DNA of 48,293 nt from Paenibacillus silagei. Lineage in GTDB: Bacteria > Bacillota > Bacilli > Paenibacillales > Paenibacillaceae. The DNA lies in the NCBI RefSeq assembly GCF_017874735.1, contig NZ_JAGGLV010000037.1, positions 1 to 48,293 of the forward strand, written 5' to 3'. A program made the position numbers and the translations under genes. This document shows, piece after piece, positions 33,329 to 42,079 of the stretch. Positions within the stretch are counted from its first letter, which is position 1; each line of letters opens with the position of its first letter. The notes below the pieces were generated by a model. It worked only from the letters and a program-made list of their open reading frames with translations, searched no databases and was not told where the DNA came from.

Positions 33329-33784
33329 ATGAGTACACAAGTTAACAGCCACACTGCACTGCATGCTGTTCTGAACCGTCAGACCGCGAACTGGACGTTA
33401 CTGGGAGTGAAGCTGCATCACTACCACTGGTATGTCAGCGGAACCCAATTCTTCACCCTGCATGAGAAATTCGAAGAGCTGTACAATGAAGCCGCGGGTT
33501 ATGTGGATGAGCTGGCTGAGCGGCTGCTTGCCATCGGCGGACGTCCTGCTTCTACGATGGCAGAGTACCTGAAGCTCTCCAGCCTGAAGGAAGCTGCCGG
33601 CGGTGAGAGCGCCAAGGAAATGGTGGCACAGCTGGTTCAAGACTTCGCTGCCGTAGCTGAAGAGCTGAAGCAGGGCATTACTAGCGCAGAGGAGGCCAGC
33701 GACCAGCCTACCGCCGATCTGCTGATCGGAATCCGGACAAGTGTAGAGAAGACAGCCTGGATGCTGAACGCTTACCTAGCGTAA
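33329..33784 (+). CDS. dps: Dps-family DNA protection / mini-ferritin protein
   Basis: A 151-residue protein that oxidises Fe2+ with peroxide and stores iron in a twelve-subunit shell. The N-terminal helix has LGVKLHHYHWYVSG, then HEKFEELYNEAAGYVDELAER. The ferroxidase residues keep Listeria spacing: H33, H45, E49, D60 and E64. The C-terminus has no basic tail, so DNA binding is doubtful. The start follows GGGAGG. AT-rich palindromes upstream suggest stress or metal regulation. A strong terminator follows. Confidence 0.95.
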   Translation: MSTQVNSHTALHAVLNRQTANWTLLGVKLHHYHWYVSGTQFFTLHEKFEELYNEAAGYVDELAERLLAIGGRPASTMAEYLKLSSLKEAAGGESAKEMVAQLVQDFAAVAEELKQGITSAEEASDQPTADLLIGIRTSVEKTAWMLNAYLA

Positions 33785-33804
33785 TTCCGGCATAGGACAT
33801 ATAG

Positions 33805-33837
33805 AAGAGCGCCCGCGTTACACCTGCGGGCGCTCTT
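33805..33837. terminator. Bidirectional terminator between Dps and the AIM24 gene
   Basis: AAGAGCGCCCGC (33805-33816) and GCGGGCGCTCTT (33826-33837) form a perfect 12-bp stem with a 9-nt loop. It stands 20 bp after the dps stop and 3 bp before the end of the minus-strand gene, so it probably serves both. Confidence 0.85.
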
Positions 33838-33840
33838 TAC

Positions 33841-34545
33841 TTACTTAATAAATACACCGCCGAAGGGCAGGGCTTCCCGCAGGAAGCGTTTGATAATACC
33901 GTCTTCATTATTGTCGCGCTCAAAGCGTCTGCTCTGGCGTCCGGCCTGGAACAGCACAGGCCCGTGGCCGGTCATCTTCCAGTGATAGCTCATATGCTGG
34001 CTGGCGAGATGGTTGCCGTACACCGTCAGCTCAAGCTTGGCATTCTCGGGATAAGCGATAATACTGCCGGCATCGACATAGAGCGGATCGAAGGGATGCA
34101 GCTCGGCTTCGCAGACCGTGCCCTCCGTCAGAATGCCGATGCTGCCGCGGCCGGAAAATTTGACCTTGACGATATCCCGGGTAATCAGCATATTCTTCAT
34201 GCTCAGCACTCTCGTCTGCATCGTGACGCCCTTGCTGTAGAAGAAGAGGTGCCTGAAGTCGTAGAGCAGATCGCTTTTGCTGTCGAGCTGGATGGTCTTG
34301 ACCCGGTAGCCGGGCGGCAGCGCGGCTGTGAACCGGCAAGGGCCGGTCAGATCCGCCCGGATCAGCTTGCGCTTGCGGTACATGCCCTTCACATCCATGA
34401 ACCGGTCGGCCCGTCCCGCCGAAGGGCCCTGGTAAGCAATAATCTGCTGCGGATGCAGCACATGGACCTCCTCGTTCTCCTGAACGGTAAAAGCAACCGC
34501 CTGTCCGCTGCCGCTGTCGCCTTCATCCTGAATGTCAATATTCAT
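33841..34545 (-). CDS. AIM24 family protein (DUF124)
   Basis: A 234-residue cytoplasmic protein with the AIM24 fold: a beta-rich body with GPCRFTAALPPGYRVKTIQL, LTEGTVCEAELHPFDPLYVDAGSIIAYPENAKLEL and SYHWKMTGHGPVLFQAGR. In bacteria the function of AIM24 proteins is unclear; the mitochondrial member is needed for membrane organisation. It is downstream of the coiled-coil membrane protein at 34558 with a 12-bp gap, so they form a small operon. Start ATG at 34545; an upstream GAGGATG-type site precedes it on the minus strand. Confidence 0.8.
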   Translation of the reverse strand: MNIDIQDEGDSGSGQAVAFTVQENEEVHVLHPQQIIAYQGPSAGRADRFMDVKGMYRKRKLIRADLTGPCRFTAALPPGYRVKTIQLDSKSDLLYDFRHLFFYSKGVTMQTRVLSMKNMLITRDIVKVKFSGRGSIGILTEGTVCEAELHPFDPLYVDAGSIIAYPENAKLELTVYGNHLASQHMSYHWKMTGHGPVLFQAGRQSRRFERDNNEDGIIKRFLREALPFGGVFIK

Positions 34546-34557
34546 TCTTCATCCTCC

Positions 34558-35067
34558 TTAACGCAGCCGGTCGCTTCTTCTGGAGCGGTACCGCATCGTG
34601 AAGCGCAGCACACGGATCAGCAGGAAGTAGCCCAGCAGAAGAGCAATCCCGGAGATGACCGTCACCTTGATCCGGTTGAAGTAGTTCTCTCTCGCCGTGC
34701 GGTCATTCTTCAGTTCGTCCACGACCTGGCTGAGCTGGCGGTTCTGCTCCTGCAGGGCAGCATTCTGGGACTGATACGTCTGCATTTGCTGCAGGCTGTC
34801 CGTCAGCTGCTCCTTGGTCTGCCCCAGCTCGTCCACTGCTTCTCCGAGATCATCCTTCGTCTGCTGAAGCTCCTCGGCAGTCTTCCGGTAGCTCTCCTGC
34901 AGCTTGCTGACCTCGCCGGGCAGCTCCGAGAAGCTCTGGATTCCATTGTATATATCATTCAGATAATTGGCCTTAGCCTCGGGGGCAGGCCAAGTGAGAG
35001 TAAGGCCAAGCATAAGCAGGGAAGAACCCAGCAGCCTCAGCATCACTCCTGTTACCCGTTTTTTCAT
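34558..35067 (-). CDS. Membrane-anchored coiled-coil protein, function unknown
   Basis: A 169-residue protein. A signal or anchor segment (about residues 5-30) is followed by an extracytoplasmic region with a long Q/E/L-rich coiled coil (about 45-125, with repeated LQQ, LQE and QLTD) and a C-terminal membrane segment (about 135-157, VISGIALLLGYFLLIRVL) with a basic tail RYRSRRSDRLR. The ATG at 35067 (GGTGGTG upstream) is better than the longer frame from 35154. Both ends in the membrane with a coiled coil outside suggests a scaffold or spacer. It precedes the AIM24 gene, so they may act together on the membrane. Confidence 0.65.
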   Translation of the reverse strand: MKKRVTGVMLRLLGSSLLMLGLTLTWPAPEAKANYLNDIYNGIQSFSELPGEVSKLQESYRKTAEELQQTKDDLGEAVDELGQTKEQLTDSLQQMQTYQSQNAALQEQNRQLSQVVDELKNDRTARENYFNRIKVTVISGIALLLGYFLLIRVLRFTMRYRSRRSDRLR

Positions 35068-35225
35068 CAACTGATCACCACCTGTTAGAGCTAATTGTCT
35101 TCCTATTTTATCATAGCTGCTTGCTGTTTGAACAACCCGGGCGGCTGTAGGCATAATTACCCTTTGTATCTATGGAGAGAACCAAGAGGTAATACAGTGT
35201 CAAGGCAGGGATGGTTTCCATAATA

Positions 35226-35254
35226 TTGAGTGTCGCTGCAAATTAACGTATACT
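35226..35254 (+). promoter_or_regulatory. Sigma-A promoter of the M50-like peptidase gene
   Basis: TTGAGT (35226-35231), a 17-bp spacer and TATACT (35249-35254), with the gene starting at 35279. Confidence 0.75.
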
Positions 35255-35278
35255 GTGAACGGAAAGGGGCTGTATTCA

Positions 35279-35965
35279 ATGAATAGATGGCTCAAAACAC
35301 TGTTGTTCCTGGCGGGCTCCGCTCTGTTGACCCGGTTTATTCCGTTCTCCTCCTTATTCCGTAATCTGGATACCATGTTCCATGAATTCGGCCACGCGCT
35401 GATGACTCTGCTGCTCTCCGGCAATGTGCTGCGCATTGAGCTGTATTCTGATCACAGCGGTGTGACCTATTCGGCGATTGCTGCCGGAGGCAAGGCGATC
35501 CTGGTGTCGCTGGCGGGTTATCCTCTGGCTTCACTGTTCGCGTTGCTGCTCTTCTATTTCTATAGTAGAGATAAGCGGGAATGGGGGCTTGTTCTGACCA
35601 GCCTGGTCGCGCTGATTATGCTTGTGCTGTATGTACGGGGCGGCTTCGGAATGATCTGGCTGAGCGGCTTCATTCTGCTGAATGCTGCGATGCTGTTCCT
35701 CTGGCCGAAGGTCAGCAAGGTGTACTATCTGTTTCTTGCGTTCCTGACCCTGGAGGAGTCCGTGATGGGGACCTTATTCCTGGTCTATGCTTCCGTCGTG
35801 ACACCTTCCCGGGCAGGGGATGCAGCGAATCTGGCCAGATTGACCATTTTACCGGCCCCTGTGTGGTCACTCCTGTTCTTCCTCTTCGCATTGCTGTGTG
35901 CAACCTGGGCCCTTGGGCTGTTCTTCCGGCATGAGAAGGCGGGCAGACGGGTCCGATTGATGTAA
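35279..35965 (+). CDS. M50-like membrane metallopeptidase
   Basis: A 228-residue polytopic protein with about six membrane segments and the zinc-binding HEFGH motif (H35-H39, DTMFHEFGHALM), as in the M50 group. A second metal ligand motif of the NPDG type is not obvious, so activity is not assured. The small size resembles M50B-like proteins (YfhO/DUF-type) rather than full RseP. AAAGGGG is about 10 bp before the ATG at 35279; a start at 35255 would lie directly at the -10 element and is excluded. Substrate unknown. Confidence 0.7.
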   Translation: MNRWLKTLLFLAGSALLTRFIPFSSLFRNLDTMFHEFGHALMTLLLSGNVLRIELYSDHSGVTYSAIAAGGKAILVSLAGYPLASLFALLLFYFYSRDKREWGLVLTSLVALIMLVLYVRGGFGMIWLSGFILLNAAMLFLWPKVSKVYYLFLAFLTLEESVMGTLFLVYASVVTPSRAGDAANLARLTILPAPVWSLLFFLFALLCATWALGLFFRHEKAGRRVRLM

Positions 35966-36013
35966 TGCGTAAAACTTTGTTCGTCATATTTTGACAAAAG
36001 AATAGACTTTCAT

Positions 36014-36054
36014 AAAGAGGCAATCACCTTTTGGGGTAGGTTGGCTCTTTTTTT
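36014..36054 (+). terminator. Terminator after the M50-like gene
   Basis: AAGAGGCAATC pairs imperfectly with GGTTGGCTCTT, followed by a run of seven T residues. The right half is similar to bases 15-41 of the window, which may be the end of a related terminator. Confidence 0.65.
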
Positions 36055-36152
36055 GTCGATATTATAGGACCGAACATACATTCCATGACAAGGAGTTGTC
36101 CGCCAATATTGGTACATTAATAGAAGACCCAAATTAAGAAAGAGGTGGAAAT

Positions 36153-36836
36153 ATGCAAGCAAGTATTCAGACGTTGTTTACATGGAGCCAGGAGCGTATT
36201 TTGGCAGGCGGTGCCAAGAAAATAGTGCTGCTCGTGGAGTGGAAGGGAGCGCTACAAGGGGAGGATTCCCGCAAGAAGAGCCGCAAGGTGGTAGCCCGGG
36301 ATATTGAGCTGCGTGTCTGGCTCGAAAGTCATGTCAAGGTAACAGGATGTTACGGCTGTAGTGCAGAAGAGGGAGAGGGGAGATCACTGCTCCTGAAGCT
36401 TGGCAAAATCCATTCCGGGCAGCGCAGGTACATCGCCCTGGAATTCATGATGGCGGGTATGCCTGCAGGCATACATGAAGCCCTCTGGCTGCAATGGCAA
36501 TACAAGCAGCCTACGGTGGAACGTATCCGCGAGCTGCCGCTCAAGAAGCTGGGAATTGAATATTCCCATCATACCGGCTTGCTGGGGGCAGGCTCCTGCT
36601 TCCATGTGGAGAAGCATCTGGCGCTGCTGCAGACAGAGGCGCTAATCGCGGAAGCCCAGGAGGCCCGGATGAAGAACAAGCCTGAGGTACCCGCAGATAT
36701 TCTTCGCAGGCAGGCCGATCAACTACTCCTGATGGCTGCCCGCTCCGGGGATATGCAGCTGCTCAGAGAAGCGGAAGCGCTGTATAAAAGACTGGAGGCA
36801 GAGCATCTGCCGCTCAGCAGGATAGGAATGAGATAA
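36153..36836 (+). CDS. Conserved-looking protein of unknown function (post-VWA-like region)
   Basis: A 227-residue soluble protein with no membrane segment. A stretch (about 84-120, LLKLGKIHSGQRRYIALEF followed by AGIHEALWLQWQYKQP) resembles the beta-sandwich that follows VWA domains in some bacterial proteins, but the VWA domain itself is missing. A C-terminal helical part (about 165-225) has repeated LL/EAL pairs as in TPR-like or coiled segments. GAGGTGG is 10 bp before the ATG. I cannot name the function. Confidence 0.6.
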   Translation: MQASIQTLFTWSQERILAGGAKKIVLLVEWKGALQGEDSRKKSRKVVARDIELRVWLESHVKVTGCYGCSAEEGEGRSLLLKLGKIHSGQRRYIALEFMMAGMPAGIHEALWLQWQYKQPTVERIRELPLKKLGIEYSHHTGLLGAGSCFHVEKHLALLQTEALIAEAQEARMKNKPEVPADILRRQADQLLLMAARSGDMQLLREAEALYKRLEAEHLPLSRIGMR

Positions 36837-37069
36837 TTGCTGGGAAGCTGCGTAGATAGAATAGGAATTACCCATACATAGGGCTCAAATATAGAATCAC
36901 ACCGGGCGGAGCAGATAAAGAAATGCGTAATATCTAAATGTGGTAACATAGTAAAATAGTTCTATTATATTTTCTTATCTCGGTTATTACATCCTTGGTT
37001 ATAGATATATATAACTAGTTTATTTAAAAATAATGGGTCTATTTTACCATAAGTCAAGGAGAACTGAAT
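36837..37069 (+). promoter_or_regulatory. AT-rich gap before the WYL regulator
   Basis: No gene. It holds the inverted repeat GGTTATA/TATAAC near 36996-37015 and an A/T-rich stretch to 37050. The gene's ribosome binding site is AAGGAGAA just before 37070. No promoter hexamers were fixed. Confidence 0.4.
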
Positions 37070-38035
37070 ATGACAGACCGATTGATCCGGCTGATGCGCA
37101 TCATTACGCTAGTTCAAGCCAAACCGGGAATTCTGGCCCGTGAGCTGGCGGAACGATGCGGCAACAGCGAGAGAACGATTTATCGGGATATGGATGCGCT
37201 CAGTGCCATGCATATCCCCATTACTCATATGGGACATGGCAAGGGGTATGCTTTTATCGGTAATTTCGCGCTGTACCCCTTGGATTGGTCAGAAGAGGAA
37301 GAAGAGGCTTTTTCTCAGTTGCGCAGTATTATGGCGGAGATCAAACCTTTGCTGCCCCCGGGCTTTGAAGACGCATACGAGAAAGTGATGGCGGCAGATT
37401 ATAAGCAAAAGGCAGAAAGGGAAGAAACAATGGAGCGTACGAAAAAGGAAGCCGGACCAAACTGGACGGAAAATAGCAGATCTCAGGGAGACCAGCCCCT
37501 CTTTCTGACCGACATTCTGGATGCCGTAATGAAGCAGAGAAGCATACAGGCTGACTATAGTGAGAATGCCTACGAAGAAAAAGGTATCCGGATTGATCCC
37601 TATTGCCTGGTCCCGCTAGAGAATCGTTTTCACCTGATTGGTTTCTGTCACCGCTTCGGGATCATCCGCACCTTTCATATTAACGGCTTCTCCAGTGTCA
37701 ATCCGCTGGACAGGTGGTTCTCCAAAGACCAGTTCGATCTGCAGTCCTTCATGGAGCAGAAGTGGTCCCTGGAACAGGACAGCCTGCAGGTTGAATTCAG
37801 AGTCAAATTCTCGCAGCGGATGATGGAACGGCTGAAGCAGGAGGAGATGTTTGTTAAGCCGAGCAGGGTGGACCGCCAGAACCGCAGCCTGCATTTCAAG
37901 GTCGCTGTGGAGCAGGATATCGGCTTCGTTCATTGGATTATGAAATACAAGGAAGAGGCTGAGATTATGGAGCCGCTATATTACCGGGATGTGCTGAAGC
38001 AACAACTGGAGAAGTGGCTGTCGCTGTACAAATAA
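37070..38035 (+). CDS. YafY/WYL-domain transcriptional regulator
   Basis: A 321-residue protein with an N-terminal winged helix-turn-helix of the DeoR-like/HTH_11 type (residues 1-60, MTDRLIRLMRIITLVQAKPG with ERTIYRDMDALSAMHIPI) and a C-terminal WYL-like sensing domain (about 150-310; RIDPYCLVPLENRFHLIGFC, HWIMKYKEEAEIMEPLYYRD). Many regulators of this type are repressors with unknown ligands. Its region (36840-38290) is AT-rich compared with neighbours. Confidence 0.85.
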   Translation: MTDRLIRLMRIITLVQAKPGILARELAERCGNSERTIYRDMDALSAMHIPITHMGHGKGYAFIGNFALYPLDWSEEEEEAFSQLRSIMAEIKPLLPPGFEDAYEKVMAADYKQKAEREETMERTKKEAGPNWTENSRSQGDQPLFLTDILDAVMKQRSIQADYSENAYEEKGIRIDPYCLVPLENRFHLIGFCHRFGIIRTFHINGFSSVNPLDRWFSKDQFDLQSFMEQKWSLEQDSLQVEFRVKFSQRMMERLKQEEMFVKPSRVDRQNRSLHFKVAVEQDIGFVHWIMKYKEEAEIMEPLYYRDVLKQQLEKWLSLYK

Positions 38036-38294
38036 CTGCAGGTATATTTTCCTCACACTTTTATGCTCTGATATATTCATATAAAATTCATAGGGTTAGT
38101 TATATGTACAAATTTTCCTTGCCTAGATAGGACATCCATAGTAAAGTTATACATTAAATAACAGTAATATGTATTTAAAGTTAATTAGATTACTTATTAT
38201 GTTAGGTATTGGTTAATATATCTAACTTTTTAAATAGTTTTCCTGAGCAGGCATTTGACCTTCGTTCAATTTTTAACAGAAAAGAGGGAGAGAC
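38036..38294 (+). promoter_or_regulatory. AT-rich gap upstream of the peptide transporter
   Basis: No gene is visible and the base composition is clearly AT-rich. The inverted repeat GTTAG/CTAAC ends at a short T run (about 38201-38230). GGGAG (38285-38289) is the ribosome binding site for the TTG start at 38295. The promoter was not identified. Confidence 0.4.
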
Positions 38295-39284
38295 TTGATC
38301 CAGCCGATTCTAAGCATTGAAAACCTGCATACCCACTTTTTAACGGACCGCGGTGAGGTTCCGGCAGTGGATGGTGTCGATCTCTACATTAATCCGGGCG
38401 AAGTTCTGGGTGTCGTAGGAGAATCCGGCTGCGGTAAAAGTGTCACCTCCCTGTCTATCCTGAAGCTGGTCCCAAGCCCCCCAGGGAGAATTGTTGACGG
38501 ACGCATCCTGCTGAAGGGCCGCGATATTGTTCCGCTGAAGGAGAAGGATATGCGTAAGATCCGGGGGGATTCGGTCTCGATGATCTTTCAGGAGCCGATG
38601 ACCTCGCTGAATCCCTTATTCACGGTTGGACAGCAGATTATGGAGACGGTACGGCTACACCGTGGTCGCTCCAGGAAGGAGGCCCGGGAGCATGCTGTCG
38701 GTATGCTGCGCAAGGTTGGAATTCCCCGGCCGGAAGCGATCATCGACGAGTACCCGCATCAGCTATCAGGAGGCATGCGCCAGCGTGTCATGATTGCCAT
38801 GTCGATCTCCTGCAGCCCGGAGCTGCTGATTGCCGATGAGCCGACAACCGCGCTTGATGTAACCATTCAGGCTCAGATTCTGGAGCTGATCCGCCAGCTG
38901 AATGAGGAGCAGGGCACTGCCGTTATGCTGATTACCCATGATCTTGGCGTAGTAGCCGAGATGTGCCACCGTGTGGCTGTGATGTATGCCGGCAAGGTGG
39001 TGGAGGAAGGCAGTGTACATGATATTTTCAAAAATCCGCTGCATCCGTATACGAGAGGACTGATTGCCTCCGTCCCCCGGATGGATGAAGCTAAGGAACG
39101 TCTCTACTCCATTCCGGGCAATGTGCCGATTCTCAGCACAGAGATGCAGGGCTGCCGGTTCGCACCGCGCTGCCCGGAGGTCATGGAGCTGTGCATGCAG
39201 AGCCTTCCGGCGCTGACACGGCAAGAGGAGCAGCATAGCTGCAGATGCTGGCTGTTTGACAGGGAACAGGAGGATGCGGTATGA
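38295..39284 (+). CDS. oppD: Oligopeptide/dipeptide ABC transporter ATPase
   Basis: A 329-residue ATPase of the OppD/DppD group. Walker A is GESGCGKS, the signature is LSGGMRQRV, Walker B LLIADEPTTALD; the C-terminus has the Cys-rich CRFAPRCPEVMELC region of this subfamily (which holds an iron-sulphur cluster in some members). TTG start with GGGAG. It is the first gene of an oppDFABC operon; the start of the next gene overlaps its stop (ATGA). The symbol follows the family; substrate is a peptide, nickel or sugar oligomer. Confidence 0.93.
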   Translation: MIQPILSIENLHTHFLTDRGEVPAVDGVDLYINPGEVLGVVGESGCGKSVTSLSILKLVPSPPGRIVDGRILLKGRDIVPLKEKDMRKIRGDSVSMIFQEPMTSLNPLFTVGQQIMETVRLHRGRSRKEAREHAVGMLRKVGIPRPEAIIDEYPHQLSGGMRQRVMIAMSISCSPELLIADEPTTALDVTIQAQILELIRQLNEEQGTAVMLITHDLGVVAEMCHRVAVMYAGKVVEEGSVHDIFKNPLHPYTRGLIASVPRMDEAKERLYSIPGNVPILSTEMQGCRFAPRCPEVMELCMQSLPALTRQEEQHSCRCWLFDREQEDAV

Positions 39285-40273
39285 GTGAGAGCCTGCTTGA
39301 GGTCAAGGGACTCCGGAAGTATTATCCGCTGAACAAGGGCTTCTTCAGCCGGGAACGCGGCAGTGTGAAGGCTGTGGATGATATCTCCTTTGCTGTGAGC
39401 AAGGGGGAGACCTTCGGTCTGGTAGGGGAGAGCGGCTGCGGCAAATCGACTACCGGCCGCGCGCTGCTCCGGCTGATTGAGCCGACAGCGGGCGAGATCT
39501 GGTTCGAAGGGCAGGAGCTTACGAAGCTGTCTGCGGAAGATATGCGGCGGCAGCGCCGGGAGATGCAGATTGTCTTCCAGGACCCGTTCTCCTCCCTGGA
39601 CCCGCGTTATACTGTGCAGCGTATTCTCGAAGAGCCGATGATTGTACACGCTACTTGCGATGCCAGGCAGCGCAAGGCAGAGGTGGAGCGGCTGGCGGAT
39701 GTAGTCGGATTGTCCAGGGCCCATCTGCAGCGTTACCCTCACCAATTCTCCGGCGGACAACGCCAACGGATCGGCATTGCCAGAGCACTGGCACTCCATC
39801 CGAAGCTGATTATTGCGGATGAGCCTGTCTCTGCGCTGGATGTATCGATCCAGTCCCAGGTTATTAACCTGATGCAGGATTTGCAGCGGGAATTCGGCTT
39901 AACTTACATATTTATCGCCCATGATCTCAGTGTGGTGAAGCATATCTGCGACCGGGTAGCGGTAATGTACCTGGGGCGGATTGTCGAAATTACGGACAAG
40001 CATAAGCTTTATGCCCGGCCGCAGCATCCTTATACGCAGGCTCTGCTGTCTGCGGTTCCTGAACCTGATCCCGATATCCGTAAGGAGCGGATCATTCTGC
40101 AGGGGGAGGTACCGAGTCCGGCGAATGCGCCAGTCGGATGTGCATTTAACACGCGTTGTCCGCGCGTGATGGAGCAGTGCCGGGTGATCAGGCCTCCGCT
40201 GATGGAGACAGAATCCGGACACTTCACAGCCTGCCATCTCTATGATGGAGAAGCCAATACACCGCTTGCCTGA
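39281..40273 (+). CDS. oppF: Oligopeptide/dipeptide ABC transporter ATPase
   Basis: A 330-residue ATPase of the OppF/DppF group. It has GLRKYYPLNKGFF, Walker A GESGCGKS, LSGG-type signature FSGGQRQRIGI, Walker B LIIADEPVSALD and the C-terminal NTRCPRVMEQC region. It pairs with the OppD-like protein as the heterodimeric ATPase; both drive the permeases encoded downstream. Confidence 0.93.
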   Translation: MSESLLEVKGLRKYYPLNKGFFSRERGSVKAVDDISFAVSKGETFGLVGESGCGKSTTGRALLRLIEPTAGEIWFEGQELTKLSAEDMRRQRREMQIVFQDPFSSLDPRYTVQRILEEPMIVHATCDARQRKAEVERLADVVGLSRAHLQRYPHQFSGGQRQRIGIARALALHPKLIIADEPVSALDVSIQSQVINLMQDLQREFGLTYIFIAHDLSVVKHICDRVAVMYLGRIVEITDKHKLYARPQHPYTQALLSAVPEPDPDIRKERIILQGEVPSPANAPVGCAFNTRCPRVMEQCRVIRPPLMETESGHFTACHLYDGEANTPLA

Positions 40274-40386
40274 TTTGCTTGCATCTTAGAGCCATATACA
40301 GAAGAACCTTGGTTTATAGCTGTGCTACCTGCACGGCTCTATATAAACACTTTGATATTTCAATGAAAGAAGGGAGCTTTCTGGAG

Positions 40387-42054
40387 ATGAACAAATGGGG
40401 TAATCTCGCATTGGTACTGATGCTTGGCGCGGGGCTCGCGCTCAGCGGCTGCGGCGGAGGGAACAACACAGGCAACATGGGAAATACCGGAGGGAATACG
40501 GCGGCGACGAACGCTCCGGCAAGCTCACCTGAGACCTCCGGGACAGCGCAGGATACCCTGATCCTGGGGCGCGGGGGTGACTCGGCTTCCCTGGACCCGG
40601 CGATTGTGACGGACGGGGAGTCGCTGAAGATTGCGCATCAGGTCTTCGATTCGCTGCTCGAGTATAAGCCGGGTACCTCTGAAGTCCAGGCCTCACTTGC
40701 CGACAGCTGGGAAGTAACGCCGGACGGGCTGAGCTACACCTTCAAGCTGCATCCTGGCGTGAAGTTTCATGACGGAACCGATTTCAACGCCGAGGCAGTC
40801 GTGTTCAATTTCCAGCGCTGGAGTGATCCGGCCAGTGAATACAAATTCGAAGGTGATTCTTTCGATTACTATGACTCCATGTTCGGTCCGGACGGGGCGC
40901 GGGTGATCAAGGAAGTGAAGGCGGTGGATGAGTCGACGGTTCAATTTGTACTAAACCAGCCGCAGGCGCCGTTCCTGCAGAATATCGCCATGACCACCTT
41001 CGGGATTGCCAGTCCTGCTGCGGTCAAGGAGAAAAAGGAGAATTTCAAGAATGAGCCGGTAGGGACAGGCCCGTTCGTGTTCAAGGAGTGGAAGCGCAAT
41101 GATTCCATCACACTGGATAAGAATACCGCCTACTGGAAGGAAGGGCTTCCCAAGCTGAACAAGGTCATCGTGCGCTCGATTCCGGACAACTCAGCCCGCT
41201 TCACCGCGCTGCAAAACGGGGAAATCGATCTGATGGAAGATCTCAGCCCGGATGACTTGTCCACGCTGGAGAGCAACAGTGCTCTGACCAAGATTGAGCG
41301 TCCGCCGTTCAATGTGGCGTACCTCGGCTTCAACTTCAAGAAGAAGCCGTTCGACAATGTGAAGGTAAGGCAGGCGCTCAGCCATGCAGTCAACAAGCAG
41401 GAGATTATCGATGCATTCTTCGCCGGCCAGGCCCAGGCTGCGGTGAATCCTATGCCGCCTTCCCTGTGGGGCTATAACGACAGTGTAAAGGATTATGAGT
41501 ATGATCTGGACAAAGCCAAAGCGTTGCTGGCCGAAGCGGGTTATCCTGACGGACTGCCTGATCCGGTGACACTGTACGCGATGCCTGTATCCCGTCCTTA
41601 TATGCCTGACGGCAAGAAGGTAGCCGAAGCGATTCAAGCAGAATGGGAGAAGATCGGGGTCAAGACCGTTATTGAGTCCCCGGAATGGGCGACTTATCTC
41701 GATGACACCAAGGCCGGGGAGAAGGACGATATCTTCATGCTAGGCTGGACCGGCGACAACGGCGACCCGGACAACTTCCTGTACACCCTGCTGGACAAGG
41801 ATGCTATTCCCGGCAATAACCGTGCCTTTTATGTGAACGAAGAATTGCATACGCTTCTGACCGGCGCCCAGAAGGAGACAGACCAGGGCAAACGCACCGA
41901 GCTGTACAAGCAGGCTCAGGAGATTATCAAAGCCGATGCGCCATGGATTCCGCTGGTTCATACCACACCGCTGCTGGCCGGCAAGGCCAATCTGAAGGGC
42001 TTCGTTCCCGGACCGACAGGGACAGAGTATTACAGTGAGATTTATTTTGAATAA
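40387..42054 (+). CDS. oppA: Substrate-binding lipoprotein of the oligopeptide ABC transporter
   Basis: A 555-residue SBP_bac_5 family lipoprotein. The signal peptide ends in a lipobox, ALSGC with C22 as the lipidated residue, then a low-complexity GGNNTGNMGN linker. The mature domain begins DTLILGRGGDSASLDPAIVTDGES and has the family sequence WEVTPDGLSYTFKLHPGVKFHDGT. The ATG at 40387 with GGGAG about 11 bp upstream is preferred to the longer frame from 40279. It captures peptides or a related ligand and delivers it to the permeases. Confidence 0.92.
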   Translation: MNKWGNLALVLMLGAGLALSGCGGGNNTGNMGNTGGNTAATNAPASSPETSGTAQDTLILGRGGDSASLDPAIVTDGESLKIAHQVFDSLLEYKPGTSEVQASLADSWEVTPDGLSYTFKLHPGVKFHDGTDFNAEAVVFNFQRWSDPASEYKFEGDSFDYYDSMFGPDGARVIKEVKAVDESTVQFVLNQPQAPFLQNIAMTTFGIASPAAVKEKKENFKNEPVGTGPFVFKEWKRNDSITLDKNTAYWKEGLPKLNKVIVRSIPDNSARFTALQNGEIDLMEDLSPDDLSTLESNSALTKIERPPFNVAYLGFNFKKKPFDNVKVRQALSHAVNKQEIIDAFFAGQAQAAVNPMPPSLWGYNDSVKDYEYDLDKAKALLAEAGYPDGLPDPVTLYAMPVSRPYMPDGKKVAEAIQAEWEKIGVKTVIESPEWATYLDDTKAGEKDDIFMLGWTGDNGDPDNFLYTLLDKDAIPGNNRAFYVNEELHTLLTGAQKETDQGKRTELYKQAQEIIKADAPWIPLVHTTPLLAGKANLKGFVPGPTGTEYYSEIYFE

Positions 42055-42079
42055 ATACACCTTTGGAAGGTGAACGGAA

